This document shows, piece by piece, positions 56,069 to 63,446 of a DNA stretch of 64,000 bases (positions are counted from its first letter, which is position 1; every line of letters starts with the position of its first letter). Made by a program: the position numbers and the translations under genes. Origin of the DNA: Ardenticatenaceae bacterium (lineage in GTDB: Bacteria > Chloroflexota > Anaerolineae > Promineifilales > Promineifilaceae); assembly GCA_020634435.1 (NCBI GenBank), contig JACKBS010000011.1, positions 124,001 through 188,000 of the forward strand, read 5' to 3'. Under the pieces are notes generated by a model that searched no databases, was not told the origin of the DNA, and saw only the letters and a list, made by a program, of their open reading frames with translations.

Positions 56069-56578
56069 ATGGCACAACTGACCAAGCAGGAACTCATTGC
56101 CCAAATGAACGAAGGCTTGCACAAATTTTTAGCCTTCCTGGATCAATATTCGGATACGCAGCTGTTGGAGTTAAAAGACCACGTTGGCTGGAATGCGCGG
56201 GACCATCTCACCCATTTGGCCGCTTGGGCCGATGGCATTGCCGCCCTGCTGCGCCGTGAAGACCGCTGGACCGCGATGGGCATCACCGAAGAGCTCGGCG
56301 AGAGCCATGATTTTGACAAGATCAATGCAGTGATTATGACGCAGCACAGCCATCTTTCCCCGCAGGAAGCCCGCCGCTGGGTGGTGAATGCCCACGAATC
56401 AATGGTCGCGGCGATGGCTCCGCTCAGTGATGCCGATCTGTTGCTGCCGTACGAGCGCTTTGTGCCGCCGTTCACTGGCGACGGTGGTAGCCCGATTATT
56501 GCATACATCAAAGCGGATACATACGAACATTACCAGGAACACCACCCCTGGATCGAGGCGTTTATCCCGGCAGAATGA
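56069..56578 (+). CDS. DinB/ClbS-like four-helix protein
   Basis: I favour ATG 56069 (a TTG at 56057 is possible, with AAGGA upstream). The protein has 169 residues. The DinB-superfamily fold is indicated by WNARDHLTHLAAWADGIAAL (the metal-site helix with H) and a later helix with KADTYEHYQEHHPWIEAF (HxxxHH). The ClbS/DfsB subgroup protects against DNA-damaging metabolites, while others are thiol transferases, so no substrate is assigned. The stop overlaps the convergent NuoN-like gene by 17 bases. Confidence 0.8.
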   Translation: MAQLTKQELIAQMNEGLHKFLAFLDQYSDTQLLELKDHVGWNARDHLTHLAAWADGIAALLRREDRWTAMGITEELGESHDFDKINAVIMTQHSHLSPQEARRWVVNAHESMVAAMAPLSDADLLLPYERFVPPFTGDGGSPIIAYIKADTYEHYQEHHPWIEAFIPAE

Positions 56579-57908
56579 GCGTTGGCAGGGCAGGCAGGAA
56601 CAGCGCCAGCCACAAAACGGCCGTTAGCACCACCCCCACCACAATTTGCAGCCAGAGCGGGTCGGGAACGGCCGTTGCCACATTTTCATGCTCCGGTTGG
56701 GCTAGCAAAACGGCCAATAGCCGCAGCACCCCCGCTGCGCCTAACCCCAACCCCAACAAAGCAATGGCGGGCAGCCACCAAGGCACCGCATTCCGATTGG
56801 CCAGCTCGGCAACGGCCGTTAACAGCCGCCAATGTCCGCCAAAGCCCAAGGTAAGCGGTAGCCCCAGTAGAGAAAATAACCCCACACCCAACAAAGCCAA
56901 ACTTAGCGGCGAGCGTCGGCCTAGCCCGGCAGGCAGGCGGTCTAGCGGCCATTCAGCTTGATGCCGCTTGAGCAGCAACCAGCCGCCTGTTAGCAGCAGC
57001 AAGCCACCAAATCGCCCAATTTGCAGCGTAACGGCCGTTTCCCAACCAACTTGTTCCGGCAGCGTCAGGCACAAAATAGTTAGGGCCATGTCCAGCAGCA
57101 GCACACTGCCAATGGCCCGCCGCAGGTGAACGGCCGTTAGCGCCAACCCGCCACCCACCAGCAGCGTCAATCCACCGCTGAGCCAAATAAGATGATGAAA
57201 CGTCGCATCCAGCAGATTGGGGTAGATGGCCAGCTGCTGAAAGAGTAGCGCCAGGGGCACCAGCGGGGCCACGCCCACTACCAGGGCCAGCGGCAATGGC
57301 TCGGCCTCGTTCACGGCGGCCTGGAGCCAGATGTGGAAGGGAAATCCTGCCAGCAGCAGCAGGGCGGCCAGCGCCACCAGTTCACCGGGCGGCAACAGCC
57401 AGGTTACGGGCTGTGCCTCCAGCTGCCAGTTGGCGATGAGCAGCAGCGGCACGGCCAGCACCACCCCCAGCAAATAGCGAAAGCTCCCACGCACTGAACC
57501 CGCATGGCCCGATTGCAAAGTAAAGCTCAACGCGCCGCTGGCCAGCAACAGCAAAGCAACAGCTATGGCAAACGGCCGTACCAGCAAACTCGCCGTCAAA
57601 AAGGTCAGACCCGCCAATCCACCCGCCACAAACCAATCCCCCGACGGAAAGATGATCCCCAGACCAAAAAGCACGAAGAACCCCGTCAGCACCACCAACA
57701 GCAGCGCCTGGTTCTCGGTGGTGAGGGCCATTGGTTGACCCCAAAAGACAACGGCCGTTCCCGAGGGTTCCAGCCCACGCAGCCACAGCCAGAGCACCCC
57801 CACGGTCAGCGTGCCAACAGCGGCCGTTAACTGCGGCTGGCGCACCAGCAGCCGGGCCACCAGGGCAGCAATGAGGGGGGTGAAGAGGAGTGTCTGCAAA
57901 GTTGTCAT
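56562..57908 (-). CDS. NuoN/MrpD-like proton-conducting membrane subunit (448 aa)
   Basis: This hydrophobic protein has about 13-14 membrane segments. The antiporter-type block is GFPFHIWLQAAVNEAEPLPLALVVGV (compare PFH.WLP.A...AP.P..A), with charged residues Glu and His retained in it. The segments LWLSGGLTLLVGGGLALTAV and RRAIGSVLLLDMALTILCL correspond to the next helices. Length is near NuoN or MrpD. It is the last gene of a three-gene minus-strand set with NuoK- and NuoL/M-like partners. No NADH-dehydrogenase or hydrogenase modules are present, so it may form a small cation/proton antiporter. Confidence 0.75.
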   Translation of the reverse strand: MTTLQTLLFTPLIAALVARLLVRQPQLTAAVGTLTVGVLWLWLRGLEPSGTAVVFWGQPMALTTENQALLLVVLTGFFVLFGLGIIFPSGDWFVAGGLAGLTFLTASLLVRPFAIAVALLLLASGALSFTLQSGHAGSVRGSFRYLLGVVLAVPLLLIANWQLEAQPVTWLLPPGELVALAALLLLAGFPFHIWLQAAVNEAEPLPLALVVGVAPLVPLALLFQQLAIYPNLLDATFHHLIWLSGGLTLLVGGGLALTAVHLRRAIGSVLLLDMALTILCLTLPEQVGWETAVTLQIGRFGGLLLLTGGWLLLKRHQAEWPLDRLPAGLGRRSPLSLALLGVGLFSLLGLPLTLGFGGHWRLLTAVAELANRNAVPWWLPAIALLGLGLGAAGVLRLLAVLLAQPEHENVATAVPDPLWLQIVVGVVLTAVLWLALFLPALPTLILPG

Positions 57909-57929
57909 GGTTTCGAAGAGTGGATAATT

Positions 57930-57984
57930 GGAGATAGGGAGATTGGAGATTGATAGTCTCTTATCTCCAATCTCTAATCTCCCT
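57930..57984. repeat. GGAGATT heptamer inverted repeat
   Basis: TTGGAGATAGGGAGATTGGA pairs with TCCAATCTCTAATCTCCC. It shares words with the repeat inside pabBC (26289-26345). Here it occupies the spacer between two subunit genes. Confidence 0.75.
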
Positions 57985-57986
57985 TT

Positions 57987-58688
57987 TTAATCCACCAATG
58001 CCGGGATAGCGTGGCGCATCTGCACCAAATAAGCCACGATGACCGCCAATCCCAGATTTACCGCAGCCAAAATGATGAGCATGGTCGCTGATTGGTCCAA
58101 CGCGCTGTAAAAAAGCTCAAAGCCGGTCATGAACATCAGCACACCCATGCCTGCTTTAAGCGGTTCGCTGGTCAGGGCCAGTCCCAATGCGCCTAGGCCA
58201 ACCAGAGCCAGGATAGCCAGCGAGAGGTAGCTCATGGTGTCGGCAATGGCCGGCAGGGCAAAATCGGGCCGTTGGAACAGGCTGGCGATGAGCCCCAGCA
58301 TGACGAGCACCAGCAGCAGCCGCAGCGGCAGCGAGGCGGAGATGCGCAGCGGGCCAATTTGAAACATTTTTTCCGGGGCCACATTGTCCAGTTCGTTGGC
58401 GGAAACGTCCTGAGGACGGCCGCCCCAATTAACTTGCCGGGCTGTGAAGTAGAGAATGAGGCAGGCAAACCAGCCCGCCAGCAGCTTCACCATCGCCAGG
58501 CGCGGGTCGAGCAAATCGACAAAGAGCAGCCCGGCAAAAAAGTATTGGACGGCCAGTGCCGCCAGCGCCAAACGCCAATCCCAGATGATGACAACCAGAA
58601 CGGCCGTTAGCAAAACTGCATACGCTGCCGTGAAGCTACGCAGCCCTTGCAGTCGTTCTAGCCAGTCAAAAATTGTTGGAAAACTCAT
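57987..58688 (-). CDS. NuoK-like membrane subunit (233 aa)
   Basis: Six or seven hydrophobic segments are visible. The first half (LRSFTAAYAVLLTAVLVVII, FFAGLLFVDLLD) has no clear match. The second half (LALTSEPLKAGMGVLMFMTG, FELFYSALDQSATMLIILAA, VNLGLAVIVAYLV) resembles NuoK/MrpC, including a Glu in the helix FELFY where NuoK has its conserved glutamate. It lies between the NuoL/M-like and NuoN-like genes. The N-terminal extension is unlike standard NuoK, which is only ~100 residues. Confidence 0.6.
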   Translation of the reverse strand: MSFPTIFDWLERLQGLRSFTAAYAVLLTAVLVVIIWDWRLALAALAVQYFFAGLLFVDLLDPRLAMVKLLAGWFACLILYFTARQVNWGGRPQDVSANELDNVAPEKMFQIGPLRISASLPLRLLLVLVMLGLIASLFQRPDFALPAIADTMSYLSLAILALVGLGALGLALTSEPLKAGMGVLMFMTGFELFYSALDQSATMLIILAAVNLGLAVIVAYLVQMRHAIPALVD

Positions 58689-58703
58689 AAACCCTCAAAC
58701 TGT

Positions 58704-58767
58704 AGACCCGACAGGTTTTTAAGGCGCATCTGGCAAGCAATGGCTTCGGTAGAAACCTGTCGGGTCT
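58704..58767. repeat. REP-type inverted pair AGACCCGACAGGTTT
   Basis: AGACCCGACAGGTTT (58704-58718) and its perfect inverse at 58753-58767 enclose 34 bases. It belongs to the same AGACC-N5-GGTTT family as the RAYT-linked palindromes. Confidence 0.8.
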
Positions 58768-58776
58768 GATTATCAG

Positions 58777-60282
58777 TCATCCTGCCAAAATAATAATCAC
58801 CGCCAGCAGCAACAGCCACAGCAGCCCGCTGTCGCCGTCCAGAATGTCGGCGGCGTCGTTAACGGCCGTTTGCACTCCCAATCCCAACTGTTTGAGCGAG
58901 GGTAGTTTGGCGGCAAACGGCCGTTCGTTGCCCAAAGCCTGTCGCAGCGTTACGCGCACTTGCTGCGCATCGCCCACAAAGCGGGGCAGCAGCGCCCCAA
59001 CAATCGCCGCCAGCAAAATGGCCACCCAGGCCAGCAGGGGAACATTGCCCCAAATGATATTGCTCACGCTCAACAATCCGAGGGCTGGGAGAATGGGTAA
59101 GCCTTCGCGTAGCCAATCTTGCCAGGAGCGGGTAGTTGTTGTTTCAGCGACGGCCGTTTCTCCCCTTAGCAGCCACACGCCAGCCATCATCAGGGGTAAA
59201 TGCAGCAAGGCCAACACGATGACCAGTGCCCACCGGCCGTCGGCCAGCCAGATGGCATATAGTCCGGCGCGGCTGGCAAAACCCGCCGTTAGCGGCAATC
59301 CCGCCAGCGCTGCCAGAGCAATTCCGCCCACCACCAGCCGCAGCCACCGATTACCAGATGGCTGGCTGACTAGCAGGTAAAGCGCACCGCCCGCGAGCAA
59401 TAAAACGCGCAGTTCAGCCGCTACGCCCGGTTCGCCCACCCAAATGGCTGCCAGCAGCAGCAGGTGGCCTTGGGCCAGCAGCAGGGCCGTCACGGCATAG
59501 CTGGGCAAATGCAGCCGGTTCCAGGCTAGCTGCAAACCGTGCATAAAGCCCACCAGGGCCAGAACCGTGAGCAGCAGACTAATCGCCGGGCTAAGCTGGG
59601 CCACCGGCAGCAGCCGGATGAGCAGCATGCCGCCAGCCAGCGGGGGGAGCAGGGGGGCCAGAGTGGCAACGGCCGTTGCCGACGACACATTTTTCGGCTG
59701 CCACAGCGGTAGCGGCCAGACGTTGAGCAGCAGCGCCGCGCCGAGCAGGGCTGTGCGACTGGAGCCAATCGGCCAGCTGAGCAAAATGCCCACCAGCAAG
59801 GCGGCCCCTTTAACCAAAAACGTGGTGCCGCGCTCCCCGGCCAGCCAAAGTGTGGCCAGCCAACTAGCCAGCAGCAGCGTCATGCCGGCCAGAAGCCCGG
59901 TGAAGCTGTCGGACCAGATCACGCTCAGTGAGGCGGCGATGAGCAGCAGCAAGCTGGCCGGTGTGGTGGGGCGATTGGCGCTGTCTGGTTGCCGGAAGGC
60001 GCGCAGGGCGACGGCCGTTCCCAGCAGCAGCATCCAGGTGGTCACGCCCCAGGCGGCACGATCCACGCGCCAGGTCCAGTTGGGCAAAAAGCCGCTGGAT
60101 GACCAGCTCAAAAAAGTTGCTTCCAGGGGCAGTTGGGTGCGCAAAACCAGCCAGATGAGCAGCACCAGACCGAGGAGGCCAACGGCCGTTGGCCATGTCC
60201 AGGCCGGACGAAATCGCAGCAGCGCCACACAGGCGGCGGCTCCTAGCAGCAAGAGCCAAAAGAGTAGCAGGAAAATTTCCAT
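58777..60282 (-). CDS. NuoL/M-like proton-conducting membrane subunit (501 aa)
   Basis: The start is ATG 60282; a longer frame begins upstream without a site. The protein has roughly 14 membrane segments. The block LNVWPLPLWQPKNVSSATAV, ATLAPLLPPLAGGMLLIRLL aligns with the fWLP.A....P..alL......aG.yLl.Rl pattern of NuoL/MrpA-type subunits, although the usual PFH.WLP is degenerate. SWPIGSSRTALLGAALL precedes it. The C-terminal part has a soluble stretch (GNERPFAAKLPSLKQLGLGV) and a last helix. It is the promoter-proximal gene of the three-gene set, divergent from a lipoprotein gene with only 69 bases between them. Confidence 0.7.
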   Translation of the reverse strand: MEIFLLLFWLLLLGAAACVALLRFRPAWTWPTAVGLLGLVLLIWLVLRTQLPLEATFLSWSSSGFLPNWTWRVDRAAWGVTTWMLLLGTAVALRAFRQPDSANRPTTPASLLLLIAASLSVIWSDSFTGLLAGMTLLLASWLATLWLAGERGTTFLVKGAALLVGILLSWPIGSSRTALLGAALLLNVWPLPLWQPKNVSSATAVATLAPLLPPLAGGMLLIRLLPVAQLSPAISLLLTVLALVGFMHGLQLAWNRLHLPSYAVTALLLAQGHLLLLAAIWVGEPGVAAELRVLLLAGGALYLLVSQPSGNRWLRLVVGGIALAALAGLPLTAGFASRAGLYAIWLADGRWALVIVLALLHLPLMMAGVWLLRGETAVAETTTTRSWQDWLREGLPILPALGLLSVSNIIWGNVPLLAWVAILLAAIVGALLPRFVGDAQQVRVTLRQALGNERPFAAKLPSLKQLGLGVQTAVNDAADILDGDSGLLWLLLLAVIIILAG

Positions 60283-60351
60283 ACAGGGCGGCGATTGTAG
60301 CCTGTGGGGCCATTGCTGGCAAAGTGCCTCATGAGGGATTAAAATGGGACC

Positions 60352-61611
60352 ATGGATCAAAAATCGCACTTTCTCTCATTATTCCCCGCCCGTAATGTGG
60401 CAAAGATCGGTCGATGGGTTGCGCTGCCGCTAGCCTTTTGGCTTGGCTTTTTGCTAATCGGCTGCAACACGCCGGATGAGCCTTTCCCCACTTTGGCTTC
60501 GCAGATGGTGCTGCCGTCGGCCACGCCCACATCGCTGCCCGCAACGATGGACATTAGCACGCGGCCCCCGGTGAGCGGGGTGGCGACGCCTATTATCGCG
60601 GTGGGTGAAGGAACGGCCGTTAAACCCACACCCAGACCCACGATTCCGCCAACGGCCGTTGATTCCCTGATCAATATCAGCTCGCCAAGCGAAAATGAGG
60701 TGATCGTGTTGGGCAGCCCCACTACAGCCCGTGGCCTGGTACAGCGCAATCCGGGTGAGGAAGTGCATTTGTTGCTGGTGTCTAGCAACGGCCGTTTGCT
60801 TACCGAGCAAGTAGTGGACGCCAGCGACTTTGGCTGGCAGGCCGACATCGTGCCGCCGCCCTACGTTAGCGGGGCCGCCGTGCTGCGGGCCGATTTGCGC
60901 AATGCCGACGGCGCGATCCTCTCGTCTTACGAAGTGCCGGTTTGGTTGGTGCTCAATAAAGTAGGGTTGGATCGCTACCTGGAGATGTTTCGCCCCAAAG
61001 TGGACGAGAAAGGCGTGAGCGGCTTCAACATCTTTTTTGATGGCGAGATTTTGCTGGCGGTCAACCGCACCATCACCGTTTCCATTTGGGCCGATGACTG
61101 CCAGACACGTGTGGCGCAGCAAAGTTTTGTGCTGGGAGCCAGCAACCGGCCGGTGTACTGGCAAGGATTTGTGATCGTGCCGCAAAATTTGGTCGGGCCA
61201 GCCTGCGCTGTGGCCAGCACGGGCGATCCGGGTGCCGAAAATTGGCGCGAAGCCTCCGTGCCTATCAACGTGCTTGCCCCCACAGAGCTGGAAGCGCGTG
61301 GGGTCACGATTGGCAATCCCCCGCCAGACAGCATTGTAATTGCCGGGCAGGAATTATTTTTGTACGGCACAGCGCTCAACGTAAGTGAGGGGCCGGTTAG
61401 CATATCTATTTTGATGGAAAACGGCCGTGTGGTGGGCCAGGCCAACCTCACGACCGACTATTGGGGCTACTGGGAAACATCGATCGCCATCCCACTCGAT
61501 GTGGAAGGGCTGGCCCAAATCACAGTTTCGGCAGGTGAGGACGACACGTTTAACGAATCGACCACCCTTGTCCAGGTGATTCCCCCGCCGACACCAACAC
61601 CGGGGCCGTAA
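60352..61611 (+). CDS. Secreted lipoprotein with beta domains and Pro/Thr linker (419 aa)
   Basis: The signal segment WVALPLAFWLGFLLIGCNTP gives a lipobox (LIGC), so it is a membrane-anchored lipoprotein. A disordered Pro/Thr linker (residues ~50-105, with KPTPRPTIPPT) precedes two beta-rich Ig-like domains (~108-215, INISSPSENEVIVLGSPTTA; ~318-410, TIGNPPPDSIVIAGQELFLY). The second block (P....v....l.v.G.a....) resembles Gmad2-type Ig domains. The end is PPPTPTPGP. No enzyme motif is seen; probably a structural or binding protein of the cell surface. Confidence 0.72.
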   Translation: MDQKSHFLSLFPARNVAKIGRWVALPLAFWLGFLLIGCNTPDEPFPTLASQMVLPSATPTSLPATMDISTRPPVSGVATPIIAVGEGTAVKPTPRPTIPPTAVDSLINISSPSENEVIVLGSPTTARGLVQRNPGEEVHLLLVSSNGRLLTEQVVDASDFGWQADIVPPPYVSGAAVLRADLRNADGAILSSYEVPVWLVLNKVGLDRYLEMFRPKVDEKGVSGFNIFFDGEILLAVNRTITVSIWADDCQTRVAQQSFVLGASNRPVYWQGFVIVPQNLVGPACAVASTGDPGAENWREASVPINVLAPTELEARGVTIGNPPPDSIVIAGQELFLYGTALNVSEGPVSISILMENGRVVGQANLTTDYWGYWETSIAIPLDVEGLAQITVSAGEDDTFNESTTLVQVIPPPTPTPGP

Positions 61612-61619
61612 GCCACAGG

Positions 61620-61695
61620 CGACAAGGGATAAGTGAAAAGTAAAAAGTTGCAAGTGAGAAGAACCACTTGCAACTTACAACTCGCTACCTGCAAC
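61620..61695. repeat. Inverted repeat spacer (AAGTGAAAAGTAAAAAG / TTGCAAGT words)
   Basis: AAAAGTTGCAAGTGAGAAGA is followed by ACCACTTGCAACTTACAACT and GCTACCTGCAAC. TTGCAAGTG and CACTTGCAA pair perfectly. Heptamer-like words are shared with 54824-54886. Confidence 0.65.
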
Positions 61696-61724
61696 AATTT
61701 TGCCACTTTGGAAGGAAACCGCTG

Positions 61725-62618
61725 ATGAATAAAGGTATGTTATACGCCATTGCTGCCTATGGCATGTGGGGCTTGTTCCCACTTTATTGGAAAACATTAC
61801 ATCACGTGCCTGCCCTGGAAATTTTGAGCCACCGCATGACCTGGTCGCTGCTGTTTGTGCTCATTTTGCTGGTGATGCGGCGGCAGTGGGGCTGGTTGAA
61901 AACGGCCGTTTCCCAACCCAAAACGATGTTGCTCTTCACCGCGTCGGCGGCACTGCTTTCCCTCAATTGGTTTGTTTACATCTGGGGCGTCAATGCGGGC
62001 CACATCGTGGAAACCAGCCTTGGCTATTTCATCAATCCGCTGGTAAGTGTGCTGATGGGCGTCTTTTTTCTAGGCGAGAAGCTGCGGCGCGGGCAGTGGG
62101 TGGCCATTGGTCTGGCGGCATTGGGCGTGATTTATCTGACGGTGCGCTACGGTGCGCTGCCCTGGATTGCGCTGACGCTGGCGACCTCGTTTGCCTTGTA
62201 TGGCCTCATCCGCAAGACGGCCCCGCTGGGCTCGCTGGAAGGGCTGTCGCTGGAGACGGCACTGATGTTCATCCCGGCATTAGGCTATCTTGTGTACCTG
62301 GAAGCGACAGGAACGGCCGCTTTTGGGCATGTTGATACGCTCACAACGGTTTTGCTGGGCTTTGCGGGGGTGGCAACGGCCGTACCGCTGCTGCTCTTTG
62401 CGGCCGGAGCGCGGCTCATCAAACTGGCCACGATTGGTATTCTGCAATACATTGCCCCCACGCTGCAATTTTTGATTGGGGTGCTTATCTACCATGAAGC
62501 GTTCACAATGGATCGACTGGTTGGATTTAGCTTGATCTGGTTGGCGCTGCTGATCTACTCGGCCGAAAACATCTGGTTTATTCGCCACCGCCCGCGTTTG
62601 CAGCCCGTGGGAGATTAA
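61725..62618 (+). CDS. rarD: RarD-type EamA-family transporter
   Basis: I use ATG 61725 (GGAAGGAAACC upstream). The 297-residue integral membrane protein has ten predicted helices in two EamA halves. RarD blocks AAYGMWGLFPLYWKTLHHVP, EILSHRMTWSLLFV, FVYIWGVNAGHIVETSLGYF, INPLVSVLMGVFFLGEKLRR and LQYIAPTLQFLIGVLIYHE are all present. RarD (named from chloramphenicol-sensitive phenotypes) is a probable exporter of unknown metabolites. Confidence 0.93.
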   Translation: MNKGMLYAIAAYGMWGLFPLYWKTLHHVPALEILSHRMTWSLLFVLILLVMRRQWGWLKTAVSQPKTMLLFTASAALLSLNWFVYIWGVNAGHIVETSLGYFINPLVSVLMGVFFLGEKLRRGQWVAIGLAALGVIYLTVRYGALPWIALTLATSFALYGLIRKTAPLGSLEGLSLETALMFIPALGYLVYLEATGTAAFGHVDTLTTVLLGFAGVATAVPLLLFAAGARLIKLATIGILQYIAPTLQFLIGVLIYHEAFTMDRLVGFSLIWLALLIYSAENIWFIRHRPRLQPVGD

Positions 62619-62641
62619 ACTGCTGGCTAAGCGCTAATATT

Positions 62642-63427
62642 TTACCGATTCAGGATGGCTTTGAGAGCGGGAATTGCTTTTTGGGCCGCGGCGGCCCCGA
62701 GAGCGATGTATTGTTCGCTCTTTTTGCGGGAGAAATTCAGGTAGCTGTGCCCGGAAATATCCGGCTGGATGAGGCAGTCGGCTTCTTTAAAGCCACCGCC
62801 CGATTGCCGCACCAGCGTCTGAATGGCGGCTGAACCAGCGCCAACTGGCCCCAGGCGACGCGAATAGTGCGGCACAAACAGGTCCACACCGATGACAAAA
62901 TCGGCCCCCATTTGCCTTACCGCATCGACGGGCAAATTGTCTGCCACGCCGCCATCGCAGTACCAGTGACCATCCATCCGCACGGGGGTAACAAAACCGG
63001 GCACTGAGCAGCTGGCGCGTACGGCCGTTGCCAAACGACCCTCGCGCAGTACCACCTGTTCGCCTCGGTCCAGATCGGTAACTACCGTGGCGTAGGGAAT
63101 GGCCAGGTCACGAATGTCCAGCTCCCCAAGCAATTCCACAATGAGGTGTTCCATTTTGGCAAAGCTGAGCAGGCCGTAGCGAGGCCAGGTGGGCGTGGCC
63201 ACATTCCGCCAGCCCCAACGGGCCGCCAGGTCGCGCATTTCTCTCATAGGCAGACCAGCGCAGTAAGCGGCCCCCACAATAGAACCCGCGCTAACACCGG
63301 CCACGCAGTCGATGGGGATGCCTTCCCGTTCCAGCACAGACAGCACGCCGACATGGACCGGGCCGCGGGCCACGCCACCGCTAAGGGCTAAGCCAACTCG
63401 GATACGGCCGTTTTTGCTGTGCATCAA
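62642..63427 (-). CDS. Patatin-like phospholipase
   Basis: This 261-residue protein has the Gly-rich oxyanion loop GLALSGGVARGPVHVGVL, nucleophile elbow CVAGVSAGSIVGAAYCAG (GxSxG) and the catalytic aspartate WYCDGGVADNLPVDAV (DGG). It is of the RssA/YlbK size and type. It would hydrolyse acyl esters of lipids, cytoplasmically since no signal peptide is seen. It is transcribed after, and 19 bases from, the Fe-alcohol dehydrogenase gene. Confidence 0.93.
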   Translation of the reverse strand: MMHSKNGRIRVGLALSGGVARGPVHVGVLSVLEREGIPIDCVAGVSAGSIVGAAYCAGLPMREMRDLAARWGWRNVATPTWPRYGLLSFAKMEHLIVELLGELDIRDLAIPYATVVTDLDRGEQVVLREGRLATAVRASCSVPGFVTPVRMDGHWYCDGGVADNLPVDAVRQMGADFVIGVDLFVPHYSRRLGPVGAGSAAIQTLVRQSGGGFKEADCLIQPDISGHSYLNFSRKKSEQYIALGAAAAQKAIPALKAILNR

Positions 63428-63446
63428 AAAACTCCCCGGCTACCAA

